A stretch of DNA of 64,000 nucleotides from JAEXOD01 sp043805435 (GTDB lineage: Bacteria; Bacteroidota; Ignavibacteria; Ignavibacteriales; Melioribacteraceae), in NCBI GenBank assembly GCA_043805435.1, contig JAZDHY010000121.1, forward strand, positions 1-64,000, written 5' to 3'. Shown in pieces: positions 35,549-45,394 of this stretch. The position numbers were made by a program, and so were the translations under genes. The number at the start of each line of letters is the position of its first letter. Within the stretch, counting starts at the first letter, position 1. The notes beneath the pieces are model-generated. The model had not been told where the DNA came from. It ran no database searches and worked only from the letters and a program-made list of their open reading frames with translations.

Positions 35549-36664
35549 TTAATTACCTGATATTATCTTATTTAATAAATTTTGCCTTCTGTTTATAATA
35601 TAGGTTTTAAGATTGTTTATTTCAACGTCAAAATTATACCTATTTTTCCCTAAAAAAGGATCTCGGTTATAAGCCGGTTTAATTACAATTGCAAGTGAGT
35701 CGATAAAATTGAATAATTCGGTTTCGTTAAAAACATTGTTAAGCTGATAAGTTATTTCATTTAAATACATTTGTTTGGTAAATTCGGTTCCCTTTAGTTT
35801 GGCAATAATGTCGTTTTCTCCATATAAACCAACATCGCCAATAAATGCTTTGTCAAAATCCCATGGTATTACTGTAAACGGTTCATTGGGTTTTTGTTTA
35901 ATTAAAAAGAAATTATTAGTAAATGCATCCTGATTGTTAATAATTGTAGTAAAAGCATGATATTTAATGTAATTATTAATGTCAAGAAATTTGTTAAGCC
36001 CCGCTGTAGTTATACTTAAATTACATGTATCAAGCGCGTTAATTAACAAATTTATACTATTGTAATTATTATCATCAGGAATCTTTTTTTCAAGATTGTA
36101 CTCCGGTATATAAACATTATTAAAGGTAAATTTAGTTTCAAATCCTAGTTTAAAAAGTTCGTTAACCGAAATTGCCCGATTAATAAAAAATTGTTCTTCA
36201 ACTCTTTCCACAAGCGGATAAAGACCTTTATCAACCCCGTTAATTTTAACAAAAACATATGCAAGTTTATGAACAGGGAACCCAAGTTTTTGATAATACT
36301 TAAGTGCGATTGCGGTACTTAAAGAAGTTTTATCGTAAATTTGAGAACTTAAATTAAATTTGTATAAACCTTCAATAAAGTTATTTGGCTCTAAAACAAC
36401 TTTGTAACCCCATTTGTCATGATAACGTGAACCGGCACCGGCTGCAGCTATTTTACCTTTATATAAATTATTTTTGTAAATAATATTGCAGGGAATTTCA
36501 AAATCGGTAGTTTTGTTTTCCAAAAGGCTCAAATAATCATCCGGGTTCGTTTCAATCTGTAATACCGGTATTGAGCCGACCAGATTTGGTTCATCTTCGC
36601 TTTCAAACGAATTACAACCTGCCAAACCAATTGCAATAAACAATATATATAAATAAACCTTCAT
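35549..36664 (-). CDS. CotH-kinase-family lipoprotein
   Basis: The 371-residue protein has a lipoprotein signal (LAGC, lipidated Cys 17). The CotH features are visible: GSRYHDKWGYKVVLE near residue 77, GLYPLVERVEEQFF near 135, FTTIINNQDAFTNNFFLI near 240 and VIPWDFDKAF near 265, with the catalytic-loop and metal Asp positions of atypical CotH protein kinases. Bacillus CotH phosphorylates spore-coat proteins; a cell-surface protein-phosphorylating role is inferred here. It sits two bases from both the porin gene upstream and the PAP2 gene downstream. Confidence 0.82.
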   Translation of the reverse strand: MKVYLYILFIAIGLAGCNSFESEDEPNLVGSIPVLQIETNPDDYLSLLENKTTDFEIPCNIIYKNNLYKGKIAAAGAGSRYHDKWGYKVVLEPNNFIEGLYKFNLSSQIYDKTSLSTAIALKYYQKLGFPVHKLAYVFVKINGVDKGLYPLVERVEEQFFINRAISVNELFKLGFETKFTFNNVYIPEYNLEKKIPDDNNYNSINLLINALDTCNLSITTAGLNKFLDINNYIKYHAFTTIINNQDAFTNNFFLIKQKPNEPFTVIPWDFDKAFIGDVGLYGENDIIAKLKGTEFTKQMYLNEITYQLNNVFNETELFNFIDSLAIVIKPAYNRDPFLGKNRYNFDVEINNLKTYIINRRQNLLNKIISGN

Positions 36665-36665
36665 T

Positions 36666-37685
36666 TTAAAAACTCATTTGAAATTCAACAATTGCCCTGG
36701 ATTCCTTACTACTATAATCGGAGTTAAACTGGTTTTTCTTTAGCCTTAAATCGGCATTAACGCGTAATTTAACCATTTTATGAAAATAAATATTTACACC
36801 AAGCAATGTTTGAATAACATGATTGCTGTTAATCTCTTTATCAGGCAAAAAATAACCGGTTAAAAAAACAGGTTCAATTTTTTTAACAACTTCTCCGTCA
36901 AGGTCAAATTGGTAAGCTGCTAAAAATTTTGCTCCAACAGAATATACTTTTTCGTCTTCATTACGTAATTTGCGCAAAATACCTTCATTTGGGTCTTGAA
37001 CATAAAACAATTCAATTACTGATGTAAAATTATTTTTATTCAGTTCAAAATCTAAACCGGCACCAAAAGCTGTAATTGGGTAGTCGCCGCCTTTTTTTTC
37101 AATTAAATAATTTGCAGCGTATGTTATATCTCCCGCATGATACTCAAATCTTGCTGCTAAGCCGTTGTACAACGAATTTGTATGAAAAAAAGAAGCGTAA
37201 TACGAATAAGGAACATTTTGGCGTTTTTTGGAATATTTATAATAAGCCATTAAACTTACTGCTCTTCCGCCGTAACCCATCTCGGAAATATTTTGATGAA
37301 CATTATTTCTTTCAACGGTAAAAAGGTCCTCTTCGTTATAAAGCTGTTCGTTTCCAAAAGGTTTTTTAATGTTTCCAACCTTAATTTTCATATAATCCAT
37401 ATAGTCAAACTTAACTGTCACTTCTCGTAACTTAAAGCTGTTGTCAGTCGAGTTGCCTCGTAAATCTATTTGTCCTTCAATATGTTTGTTATATTCGATA
37501 TCGGCCTGTAATTTGCCTTCGTAATAACTTTCCTGATTATATCCATTAAGTATGTTTCTATTAAAAAACCTATACCCAACAGATCCATAACCGGAAAATT
37601 TAATTTCTTGTGCAAAAATTACATTTACAAATCCAATTACAATAAAAAAGGTTATTAAATTTCTGCAAATTTGCGTAAATTTCAT
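36666..37685 (-). CDS. Phosphate-selective-porin-like outer membrane beta-barrel
   Basis: The 339-residue protein has a signal peptide (cleavage after IFAQ) and alternating strands throughout, ending in the aromatic outer-membrane signature IVEFQMSF. FDYMDYMKIKVGNIKKPFGNEQL (about residue 92) and MGYGGRAVSLMAYY (about 135) match the OprO/OprP-like porin family. Solute selectivity cannot be inferred. As first gene of the operon with CotH-family protein and PAP2 phosphatase it may admit phosphate or a phosphorylated substrate. It shares a 101-base promoter region with the divergent barrel genes. Confidence 0.75.
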   Translation of the reverse strand: MKFTQICRNLITFFIVIGFVNVIFAQEIKFSGYGSVGYRFFNRNILNGYNQESYYEGKLQADIEYNKHIEGQIDLRGNSTDNSFKLREVTVKFDYMDYMKIKVGNIKKPFGNEQLYNEEDLFTVERNNVHQNISEMGYGGRAVSLMAYYKYSKKRQNVPYSYYASFFHTNSLYNGLAARFEYHAGDITYAANYLIEKKGGDYPITAFGAGLDFELNKNNFTSVIELFYVQDPNEGILRKLRNEDEKVYSVGAKFLAAYQFDLDGEVVKKIEPVFLTGYFLPDKEINSNHVIQTLLGVNIYFHKMVKLRVNADLRLKKNQFNSDYSSKESRAIVEFQMSF

Positions 37686-37786
37686 TATTAAAACTCCAAT
37701 TAGCAGGTTATAAATTTTATTCTAAATATAGAAGCTTTAAAATAAACTTTTTTAATCAATCTGTAAATGTTTTTAGCGGGAAAATT

Positions 37787-40357
37787 TTGAAGAGTGCAAT
37801 AAGATTAGCTGTTTTTATTAATATATTACTATTCTGCAATATTATTAATGCCCAAACAACAAAAACAATCTTAAATAACAAACAAATTATATTAATAAAG
37901 GATATGGAAAACTATAAACCAAATGCAACAGTATTTGGAAATGGTTGGAATAATTTGTGGGTTGGTTTAAGTAAATCACAAATCATTAATGCGGATAGTT
38001 TGACACTGATAAAAATAGACACTTTGTTTAATAAAACAAGTTTAATTTTTTCCAATAAATTAAAAACAAGATTTAACAGGTTTTTACCTATTAGTAATAA
38101 CTTAACAAATTATACTCCAAAATTAATTTATACTACAATAAGCGAACAATCCAAGCAAGATTTATTCTATTCGGTAAATCCATACGCCCCTGTAATTGCA
38201 AATAATATTTTAACAAAATTTTATAAAGGTTTAACAAAAATTAATTTGGTGCAATTTAAGGATAAGGGACTTGTTGCAGACAGCAGTGATATAATAGCAG
38301 GCTATTGGATAGAGGCAAATAACGATAGCAATACTTGTTCAAAAAATGCAAAAAATACTGAAGAACTTCTTAAATATTGCGATATTAATCCTAATGAACA
38401 GATAAACAGCAGCGAACTGTTAAAATATAGACTGCTTGATTTGTTTATGGGCAACAACAATGTTTCATCAAACAATATAATGTTTACCAAAACAAATAAC
38501 ATATGGAACCCTGTTATTGATGAAAAAATTAACAGCTTTCCCAAATTTGACGGATTATTTGGTTTGACCGGTAAATTATTGGTGCCAAGTTTTAACTCTT
38601 TTTCCGATGATTATCAATCACCCGAAAACATGACATGGAAAAACAGATATCTTGATAAACGGGTATTAACCCAAATTTCAAAAACGGTATGGGATTCGAC
38701 CGCTAACTATATTGCAGAGTTGTTAAGCGATTCGTTATTATTAAATTCCGTTAATGGTTTGCCGTTGGAAGTACAAAATTATTTAAACCAAAACTTAATT
38801 ACGGATTTGTTATTACGAAAAAAAGAATTTTTAAAATTTTCCGAAAATTATTATGCTTATATAAATAAATATGCCGAGTTTAATGGTTCTTCATTAAACG
38901 ATTCAATTAGTATTAAACGAGTTAGTGATAATATAACCGAACTTGAAATTTTTTATAATAAAGAGGATATAAAAAACGGAAGAATTGTAAGAAAAGTTTT
39001 TGATAATGAAATTACCAAAGAAATAAGAGTGTATCTGGGTGAAGGTAATGATTATTGTAAAATAACCGGAGCTGTAAATGCTTCGCCAATAATAAAAATA
39101 ATAGGAAACGAAGGTGATGACTTATTAATTGATTCATCTGTTGTGTATGGTTATTATGTGTATATTATTCCTCTTGAAAATGATGAAAACAAAACATATT
39201 TTTTTGATAGTGACGATGGTACAAAAATTACAAAAGCAGCCGGAACGGTTGTAAATCCAAAGTCATTAAAAAATTATATTACGCTGGATGAAAAATATGA
39301 TACCGAAAGCCGCGATGTTGGGCATGAGTGGACATTTTACCCAATATTGGAAATTAATACAGAGGAAGGTTTAGTTACCGGCGGTGGTCCTGTTTTGCGC
39401 AAATATAATTATGGCCTTTTACCATATGATTATTGGATGCGCTTTACTGGAATATATGCAACACAACCTAAAAGTTACAAAATACACTTTGAAGGAATTT
39501 ATAATAACGTTGTTCCGGGCAGCTCTCTCCTACTTGAGTTTATGAAATCGGAACTATCGTTTGATAAATATTTTGGTTACGGGAATGAAACGGAATATAA
39601 TTATCATCACGAAAAACTTGGGTATTATAAATCTATTTACGAATTAGTAGTAATTTCGGCGGGGATAAAAACAGAAATAACAACTTATTTCTCTGCTAAT
39701 ATAGGGCTGGTTTACGAATATACGGATATAAGTTTAAATAATAAAAAATTGCTTGTTAATTACAAATACGGTGATTATGGAATTGGAGAATTTAGGATGT
39801 TTGGGGTTTCGGGAGGATTTTCTTTGGACACAAGGGATAATATAGAAAATCCCTATAAAGGTTTTTATTTTAATATAAATGGAACTTTGTATCCTAAACT
39901 TTACCGTTTGGAATTCCCGTTTTTAAAAACATCGTTTGATATGAGGGGATATCAAAGAACAAATTTTATATTGCCCACAGTATTTGCACTGCGTATTACG
40001 GGAGGGGGAATGTTTGGGAAATACCCGTTTTTAAAAGGAGTGTTTATTGGCGGAAAAGAAGGGTTGCGTGGTTATAGCCGAAACAGATTTGCCGGAGATT
40101 TTGGTGTATTGGGCCAAACCGAAATAAGGTCGCAAATAAGCAACATGGATATAATTGTAAAAAGTAAAGTAGGGCTGCACCTGTTTTACGATATAGGACG
40201 AGTATATATTGACGGGCAAAGGTCAAATAAATGGCATACGGCTTATGGTGCAGGAGTTTGGGTGGATTTTAGTGACAGACTTTTTACGGTTGTTACAACT
40301 TTTGCATTTTCGGTGGAAAAACCGGAAATTGTATTTGGAACAAATTTTGGATTTTAA
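37787..40357 (+). CDS. Omp85-like outer membrane protein with degenerate kinase-like N-terminal region (paralog 1)
   Basis: The 856-residue protein has a signal peptide (INAQ) and a C-terminal barrel of about 380 residues with GGKEGLRGYSRNRFAGDFG near residue 755, resembling the surface-antigen/BamA barrel motif (G-x-x-x-x-RGY), and the terminal FGTNFGF. Its N-terminal half is homologous to the next gene but lacks the acidic motifs: residues 222-230 are GNNNVSSNN-like and 243-250 read VIDEKINS where paralog 2 has DWDRH and PRDRDQ. It is probably catalytically dead. The TTG start is supported by GCGGG seven bases upstream and by the signal peptide that starts just after it. It is co-translated with the next gene through TAATG. 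Confidence 0.72.
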   Translation: MKSAIRLAVFINILLFCNIINAQTTKTILNNKQIILIKDMENYKPNATVFGNGWNNLWVGLSKSQIINADSLTLIKIDTLFNKTSLIFSNKLKTRFNRFLPISNNLTNYTPKLIYTTISEQSKQDLFYSVNPYAPVIANNILTKFYKGLTKINLVQFKDKGLVADSSDIIAGYWIEANNDSNTCSKNAKNTEELLKYCDINPNEQINSSELLKYRLLDLFMGNNNVSSNNIMFTKTNNIWNPVIDEKINSFPKFDGLFGLTGKLLVPSFNSFSDDYQSPENMTWKNRYLDKRVLTQISKTVWDSTANYIAELLSDSLLLNSVNGLPLEVQNYLNQNLITDLLLRKKEFLKFSENYYAYINKYAEFNGSSLNDSISIKRVSDNITELEIFYNKEDIKNGRIVRKVFDNEITKEIRVYLGEGNDYCKITGAVNASPIIKIIGNEGDDLLIDSSVVYGYYVYIIPLENDENKTYFFDSDDGTKITKAAGTVVNPKSLKNYITLDEKYDTESRDVGHEWTFYPILEINTEEGLVTGGGPVLRKYNYGLLPYDYWMRFTGIYATQPKSYKIHFEGIYNNVVPGSSLLLEFMKSELSFDKYFGYGNETEYNYHHEKLGYYKSIYELVVISAGIKTEITTYFSANIGLVYEYTDISLNNKKLLVNYKYGDYGIGEFRMFGVSGGFSLDTRDNIENPYKGFYFNINGTLYPKLYRLEFPFLKTSFDMRGYQRTNFILPTVFALRITGGGMFGKYPFLKGVFIGGKEGLRGYSRNRFAGDFGVLGQTEIRSQISNMDIIVKSKVGLHLFYDIGRVYIDGQRSNKWHTAYGAGVWVDFSDRLFTVVTTFAFSVEKPEIVFGTNFGF

Positions 40358-42972
40358 TGAGTAAAGTTAAATTAAGTTTGTTATTTATTTGTGTGATTGT
40401 GCTTTATGTTAATATTAATGCACAATTGCAGGATACAACAAAAAAATATATTACGGTAATACCGGCAAAAGAATATGAAGCAGGCTGGTTATTTAAAATA
40501 TTTTTTGGCCAACATTGGCGTCAATTATGGACAATACCAATAGATGTTGAAGTTATTAACCTAAACACTTTTGGTGGTGGATTGACACCATTGGAAAAAG
40601 GGGGAGGTTTTCAAACAAAATCGCTAAAATTTAAGGGTGCAGATGGTAATATATGGAAGTTTAGAAGTGTAAGAAAAGATCCCTCAAAGGTTTTGCCGGA
40701 GGAACTGCAGGAAACTGTTGCCGCCGATATTATGTTCGATCAAATTAGCTCATCAAATCCTTTTGCAGCATTAGTTGTAGTGCCAATATTAAATAAACTT
40801 GGCATTCTGCAGGCCGAACCTAAAATCGTATGGCTTTCCGATGATGAAAGGCTGGGGGAATTTAGAACAGAATTTGCAAACATGCTGGGATTAATTGAAA
40901 TACATCCAAACGAAAATGAGCTGGATACAACATTATTTAATGGTGCGGACAAAATAGCCGGAACCTATAATTTGTTAAATCGTTTGGAAGAAAAACGAAA
41001 TGAAAAAGTAAATTCTAAAAATTATTTAACTGCACGTTTGCTAGACGCTTTTTTAGGTGATTGGGATAGACATACGGATCAATGGAGATGGGCAAGGGTT
41101 AATGATAGTGTTCAAAGCAAATGGTTTCCTATACCGCGTGATAGAGATCAGGCTTTTGCGTTATTTGATGGATTGTTTCCAAATATTGCTGCAATGTTTG
41201 TGAGGCAGCTGAATAGTTTTGGTGATTCTTATCCAAATGCAGAATTCCTTTCGTGGAGCGGGCGTGTGTTGGATAATAGATTTTTGCCCGAACTATCCAA
41301 AACAGAATGGGATAGTGTTACAAACGTTGTAATAAGTTTACTTACCGATTCGTTGATTGAATATTCGGTAAAACAATTGCCTGAACTGCATTATAAAGCT
41401 GCCGGACAAAGAATTATTAATCTGCTAAAAAGCCGGAGGGATTTATTATTTAATTATTCCGATGAGTACTTTAATTGGATTCATAAAGTGATTGAAATAT
41501 ATGCTACCGTAAAAGATGATAATTTGTTTGTAAATAGATTGAATGATTCGTTAACTCAAATTGTAATTGCAAAAAAAAACAAAAACAAAAGCGATTGGTT
41601 TTATAATGTAACTTTTGAAAATAAATATTGTGATGAGTTTAGAATATTTTTGCTTGAAGGGAATGATAAAGCTTTTATAACAGGTAATGTAAACAGCGGT
41701 CCGTTGGTTCGTATAATTGGCGGTGAAGGCAAAGATATGTTAGTAGATTCATCTGAAGTTAAGGGTTATTTATTTAGTATTTTGCCTATCAGAAATTCGG
41801 AAAATAAAGTGATATTTTATGACGGCAACGAAAATACAAAAATTATTAAAAGCTGCGGTACGGAATACGATAACACAAAAACAACAATACCTACAACAGA
41901 CGAAGAAAGATTTGAACCGACTTTTATTCAGCGCGGGTATGATTTATTTTACATACCAAATATAGAATACAATAGAAATAATGGTTTAATTATTGGAATT
42001 GGGCCGGAGTATTCAAGTTATAACTTCCGTATGGATCCGTATGAGTATCAGTTGTCTTTATCCAGTTCATATGCTACAATTCCCGATGTTTATCATTTGG
42101 TATTTAACGGCATATTTAACAATATTATTAAAAATGTTCAAATAACGTTTGATATTTTTAGAACTAAACTTTTACTTACCAATTATTACGGTTATGGAAA
42201 TAGTACATCCTATAATCATGATTTTGAAGAACAAGACTTTTATAAAACCAATCAAGAAGTTAATAAATTTGATTTAGGATTTGGATATTATATTAGTACA
42301 AATTTATCGGCAAAATTTGCTCTTAATTATCAAAATTTGGAAACATATATATACAATACGGAAATTACGAGACTAATACCTGACAATATGTACGGGTTAG
42401 GGAATTTTAGAATGATTAAATCAACTTTAAATGTAAAATTCGATTCGAGAGATAACAAAAATTACACACAAAGCGGATTATTGTTTAATATGTGGGGATC
42501 ATATTACCCGAAAGTTTTTGAAAATAAAGATAATTTTGCAAAAGGTGAATTTGATATAAGTTTTTATCAAAAATTGCCGATATTTAATAACACTATTTTA
42601 GCTTTAAGAACAGGCGGAGCAAAAATTTGGGGTAACTATCCTTTTTTTGAAGCTTGTTTTGTTGGCGGAAAAGATAATTTGCGTTCATATGTTTTGGAAA
42701 GGTTTTCGGGAGACGCAAGCTTATATTTTCAATCGGAACTAAGAATACCGATTAGTAAGGTTAAAATTATAATTAAAGGTGATTTAGGTTTAATTACTTT
42801 TTTAGAGACCGGACGTGTTTTTGAATATGGTTTAAATACCGATATTTGGCACCCTTCGTACGGCGGCGGGGTGTGGTTATCGTTTTTTAAAGGGGACTTA
42901 AATTTTGTATATAATATTGGGTATTCAAAAGAAATTATTGCACACTATTTCCAAACAAAATTTGGGTTTTAA
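40357..42972 (+). CDS. Omp85-like outer membrane protein with intact kinase-like N-terminal domain (paralog 2)
   Basis: The 871-residue protein has a signal peptide (cleaved after NAQ, about residue 23), a globular N-terminal region to about 480, and a barrel C-terminus (GGKDNLRSYVLERFSGDASL near 765, ending FQTKFGF). The N-terminal domain has IWKFRSVRKD near 100 (possible ATP-anchoring Lys), LLDAFLGDWDRHTDQWRW (residues 228-245) and PIPRDRDQAFALFDGLF (259-274). The acidic pairs and the RH look like the catalytic and metal motifs of CotH/FAM20/HipA-type atypical kinases. Such N-terminal regions are seen in Bacteroidota BamA-like proteins of unknown function. Its overlap with paralog 1 and proximity to CotH and PAP2 genes favour a surface phosphotransfer role. 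Kinase activity is inference only. Confidence 0.7.
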   Translation: MSKVKLSLLFICVIVLYVNINAQLQDTTKKYITVIPAKEYEAGWLFKIFFGQHWRQLWTIPIDVEVINLNTFGGGLTPLEKGGGFQTKSLKFKGADGNIWKFRSVRKDPSKVLPEELQETVAADIMFDQISSSNPFAALVVVPILNKLGILQAEPKIVWLSDDERLGEFRTEFANMLGLIEIHPNENELDTTLFNGADKIAGTYNLLNRLEEKRNEKVNSKNYLTARLLDAFLGDWDRHTDQWRWARVNDSVQSKWFPIPRDRDQAFALFDGLFPNIAAMFVRQLNSFGDSYPNAEFLSWSGRVLDNRFLPELSKTEWDSVTNVVISLLTDSLIEYSVKQLPELHYKAAGQRIINLLKSRRDLLFNYSDEYFNWIHKVIEIYATVKDDNLFVNRLNDSLTQIVIAKKNKNKSDWFYNVTFENKYCDEFRIFLLEGNDKAFITGNVNSGPLVRIIGGEGKDMLVDSSEVKGYLFSILPIRNSENKVIFYDGNENTKIIKSCGTEYDNTKTTIPTTDEERFEPTFIQRGYDLFYIPNIEYNRNNGLIIGIGPEYSSYNFRMDPYEYQLSLSSSYATIPDVYHLVFNGIFNNIIKNVQITFDIFRTKLLLTNYYGYGNSTSYNHDFEEQDFYKTNQEVNKFDLGFGYYISTNLSAKFALNYQNLETYIYNTEITRLIPDNMYGLGNFRMIKSTLNVKFDSRDNKNYTQSGLLFNMWGSYYPKVFENKDNFAKGEFDISFYQKLPIFNNTILALRTGGAKIWGNYPFFEACFVGGKDNLRSYVLERFSGDASLYFQSELRIPISKVKIIIKGDLGLITFLETGRVFEYGLNTDIWHPSYGGGVWLSFFKGDLNFVYNIGYSKEIIAHYFQTKFGF

Positions 42973-42990
42973 TATAAAAGAAGAGGATAG

Positions 42991-43030
42991 AACGCTGAAA
43001 ACGCTGATTTAGTAGATAAACGCAGATAAA
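42991..43030. repeat. Short dispersed intergenic repeat
   Basis: AACGCTGAAAACGCTGATTT (42991-43010) is a direct repeat of AACGCTGA with a further AACGCAGAT copy shortly after. It resembles tandem words common between genes in related genomes. No coding content. Confidence 0.4.
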
Positions 43031-43187
43031 AAAGTCTACAATACTATAATTGGTTTTATGATTTATAGCTTATAACCTTTAATATAAAAGTTGATTTTGT
43101 TTAATTATTAGCCGTATATTTAATTTATAGTTGAAAAATACTAAATATAAGGTTATTATTAAAATTATAATTTAAAAATGTTTGATT

Positions 43188-43769
43188 ATGGACCCAATTA
43201 ATATTTTCTGCGGTATTGTTTTAATTGTTTCACTGGTATCTAATTTAACGGGTGCCAAAAAGGGATTTAAAACATCAATAAGCCAAAATAAAGAAAAGCC
43301 CAAAACTTACCTGCAAAAATACCCCGTTAATTTATCGGCAATTATTTTAATTATTGTTGTTTTGGGTGTTTTTAAGATTGGGACAATTGAGATTGCTGCT
43401 GATTATTATTTTTACCGAATAGCAGGGCTGATATTTTTTGCATTAGGTTCGTTTTTGCAAATATATTCGTATAAGTCGTTAAAAAACAACTATTCGCAAG
43501 ATGTTGTAATATTAAAAGACCAAAAATTGGTTACTTTAGGTATTTATAAATATGTAAGGCATCCGCAATATTTTTGGCAATTAATAAGCGATTTGGGCGT
43601 TAGTATTGCTTTGGTAAGTTTTATTGCATTGCCATTAGTTATATTATTGGAAATACCGTTGTTTTATTTACGCGGCAAATTAGAAGATAAATTATTAGAA
43701 AAACATTTTGGTGAAAAGTTTAGAAATTATAAAAAAAGAACCGGATTTTTTGTACCATTTATTGGATAA
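43188..43769 (+). CDS. Isoprenylcysteine-carboxylmethyltransferase/PEMT-like membrane protein
   Basis: The 193-residue protein has about five membrane helices and the C-terminal SAM-binding motif YKYVRHPQYFWQLISDLG, then EIPLFYLRGKLEDKLLEKHFGEKFRNYKKRTGFFVPF. The RHPxYF and late E-x-x-L-x-x-x-F-G-x-x-F-x-x-Y-x-x-x motifs define the ICMT/phospholipid methyltransferase superfamily, in which bacterial members methylate lipids or isoprenoid groups. The start is the ATG at 43188; an in-frame TTG at 43182 lengthens it by two residues. It is first in a + strand run of housekeeping genes, six bases before the amidase gene. Confidence 0.83.
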   Translation: MDPINIFCGIVLIVSLVSNLTGAKKGFKTSISQNKEKPKTYLQKYPVNLSAIILIIVVLGVFKIGTIEIAADYYFYRIAGLIFFALGSFLQIYSYKSLKNNYSQDVVILKDQKLVTLGIYKYVRHPQYFWQLISDLGVSIALVSFIALPLVILLEIPLFYLRGKLEDKLLEKHFGEKFRNYKKRTGFFVPFIG

Positions 43770-43775
43770 AATATA

Positions 43776-45359
43776 ATGATTTTTAGAAAGATTTTTTATG
43801 TATTGCTTTTAGTAATAATTTGCAGTCCGCTGCATGCACAAGAAAGAGTTACGATGGTAATGGAAGGGGAAAACAAAGCGTTCCCAATTTCTTCTTTTGT
43901 GTCAAATGATTTGCTTTATATTTCGGCAAAAAATGTTGCAATAGCATTTAATGCAAATTATTATTTTAACAAAGAATCGGAAAAACTTGATGTAAAATTT
44001 ACAAATTTTAATCTTAAAGTTACCGCAAACAATCATTTTTTAATAATTACCGATAGACGTGATGATACAAAAAAAGTATATCAGCTTCCGCAATCGGCAA
44101 AAATAATAAACGATGATATTTTTATACCTATTCCTTACACCATAGAATATTTGGAATATGCAAGCGGTCGTAATATTGAATTTGACAGCGAAACAGGAAG
44201 GTTTGTGGTTTCAAAAACCGGTGGTTACGATACTTCCGTAAAACAAGACGTAATTGACCAAAAGGAAAAAGAAACAGTAAAAGCGGAAAGTTATGACATA
44301 AGCAGCATTCAGGTTGAAGAAAAAAGCAATGGTACTTTGGTACGTATTGTATCAAAAGGAAAAGCTACAAAATTTAATGCAAAATATGACAATGATGTGA
44401 TAACTGTACGTTTAGGCGGTGTTTCCGTTGATCCTCAAATAGCTGATAAATTTGAAGCAATGGGAATAATAAAGGGGATGGGAGTTAAAAAATCGGGCAA
44501 TGAATATCTTATTGAAATAAAATTAAATAGTGGATATACAGCTCATGATTCATTTAAGGATACGGAAAGCAACGATTTATTTATTGCAATACACAATAAA
44601 AAATTAATTGATACAAAAATAAACTCAACTAATAAAGAAAAATGGAATTTTGATGTTATTGTGTTAGATGCCGGACATGGGGGGAAAGATGCAGGTGCCA
44701 TCGGAATAACAAAAGTTAAAGAAAAAGATATAAACTTGGGCATTGCTTTAAAGCTGGGTAAACTTATTGAACAGAATTTACCTTCGGTAAAAGTGGTTTA
44801 TACCAGAAAAAAGGATAATTTTGTAGAGCTTTACAAAAGGGGCAAAATAGCAAATGAAAATAACGGAAAATTGTTTATTTCTATACATTGTAATTCAACC
44901 CCTAAAAAATCGGGTGATGCAAGAGGTTTTGAAGTATATTTGTTAAGGCCGGGGCGCACGCAGGAGGCTATTAATATTGCCGAATTTGAAAATAGTGTAA
45001 TACAGTATGAAGATAATCCTAACAGATACCAAAAACTTACAGATGAAAATTTTATTTTAGTAAGTATGGCTCAATCTGCTTATATGCGTTATAGTGAAAG
45101 ATTTAGCGATATATTAAACAATACATGGAAAAACGAATTAGCTATTCCTTCCAGAGGAATTAAACAAGCCGGTTTTTATGTTTTGGTTGGTGCTTCAATG
45201 CCTAATGTGCTTATTGAGGCCGGTTTTTTAAGCAACAGCAAAGATGAAGCGTATCTAAAAACGGAAAAGGGCCAAAACGAAATTGCAAATGCGGTATTTA
45301 ATGCGGTTAAGGAATATCAAGATTATTATGAACAATCGGTAAAAGAAGAAGCAAACTAA
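43776..45359 (+). CDS. N-acetylmuramoyl-L-alanine amidase (amidase_3, AmiC-like)
   Basis: The 527-residue exported protein has a signal peptide (residues 1-20), a stalk/copper-amine-oxidase-N-like domain (about 25-145), an AMIN-like region (about 170-280) and the Zn amidase_3 domain (about 295-515). Zinc ligands are visible: VLDAGHGGKDAGA (His), KEKDINL (Glu), FISIHCNS (His), and the catalytic VLIEAGFLSN (Glu). It cuts the amide between MurNAc and the stem peptide during cell separation. The family usually needs an activator. Confidence 0.93.
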   Translation: MIFRKIFYVLLLVIICSPLHAQERVTMVMEGENKAFPISSFVSNDLLYISAKNVAIAFNANYYFNKESEKLDVKFTNFNLKVTANNHFLIITDRRDDTKKVYQLPQSAKIINDDIFIPIPYTIEYLEYASGRNIEFDSETGRFVVSKTGGYDTSVKQDVIDQKEKETVKAESYDISSIQVEEKSNGTLVRIVSKGKATKFNAKYDNDVITVRLGGVSVDPQIADKFEAMGIIKGMGVKKSGNEYLIEIKLNSGYTAHDSFKDTESNDLFIAIHNKKLIDTKINSTNKEKWNFDVIVLDAGHGGKDAGAIGITKVKEKDINLGIALKLGKLIEQNLPSVKVVYTRKKDNFVELYKRGKIANENNGKLFISIHCNSTPKKSGDARGFEVYLLRPGRTQEAINIAEFENSVIQYEDNPNRYQKLTDENFILVSMAQSAYMRYSERFSDILNNTWKNELAIPSRGIKQAGFYVLVGASMPNVLIEAGFLSNSKDEAYLKTEKGQNEIANAVFNAVKEYQDYYEQSVKEEAN

Positions 45360-45394
45360 TTAACCAACAAAAACAAGAAGGACTATTAATATAT

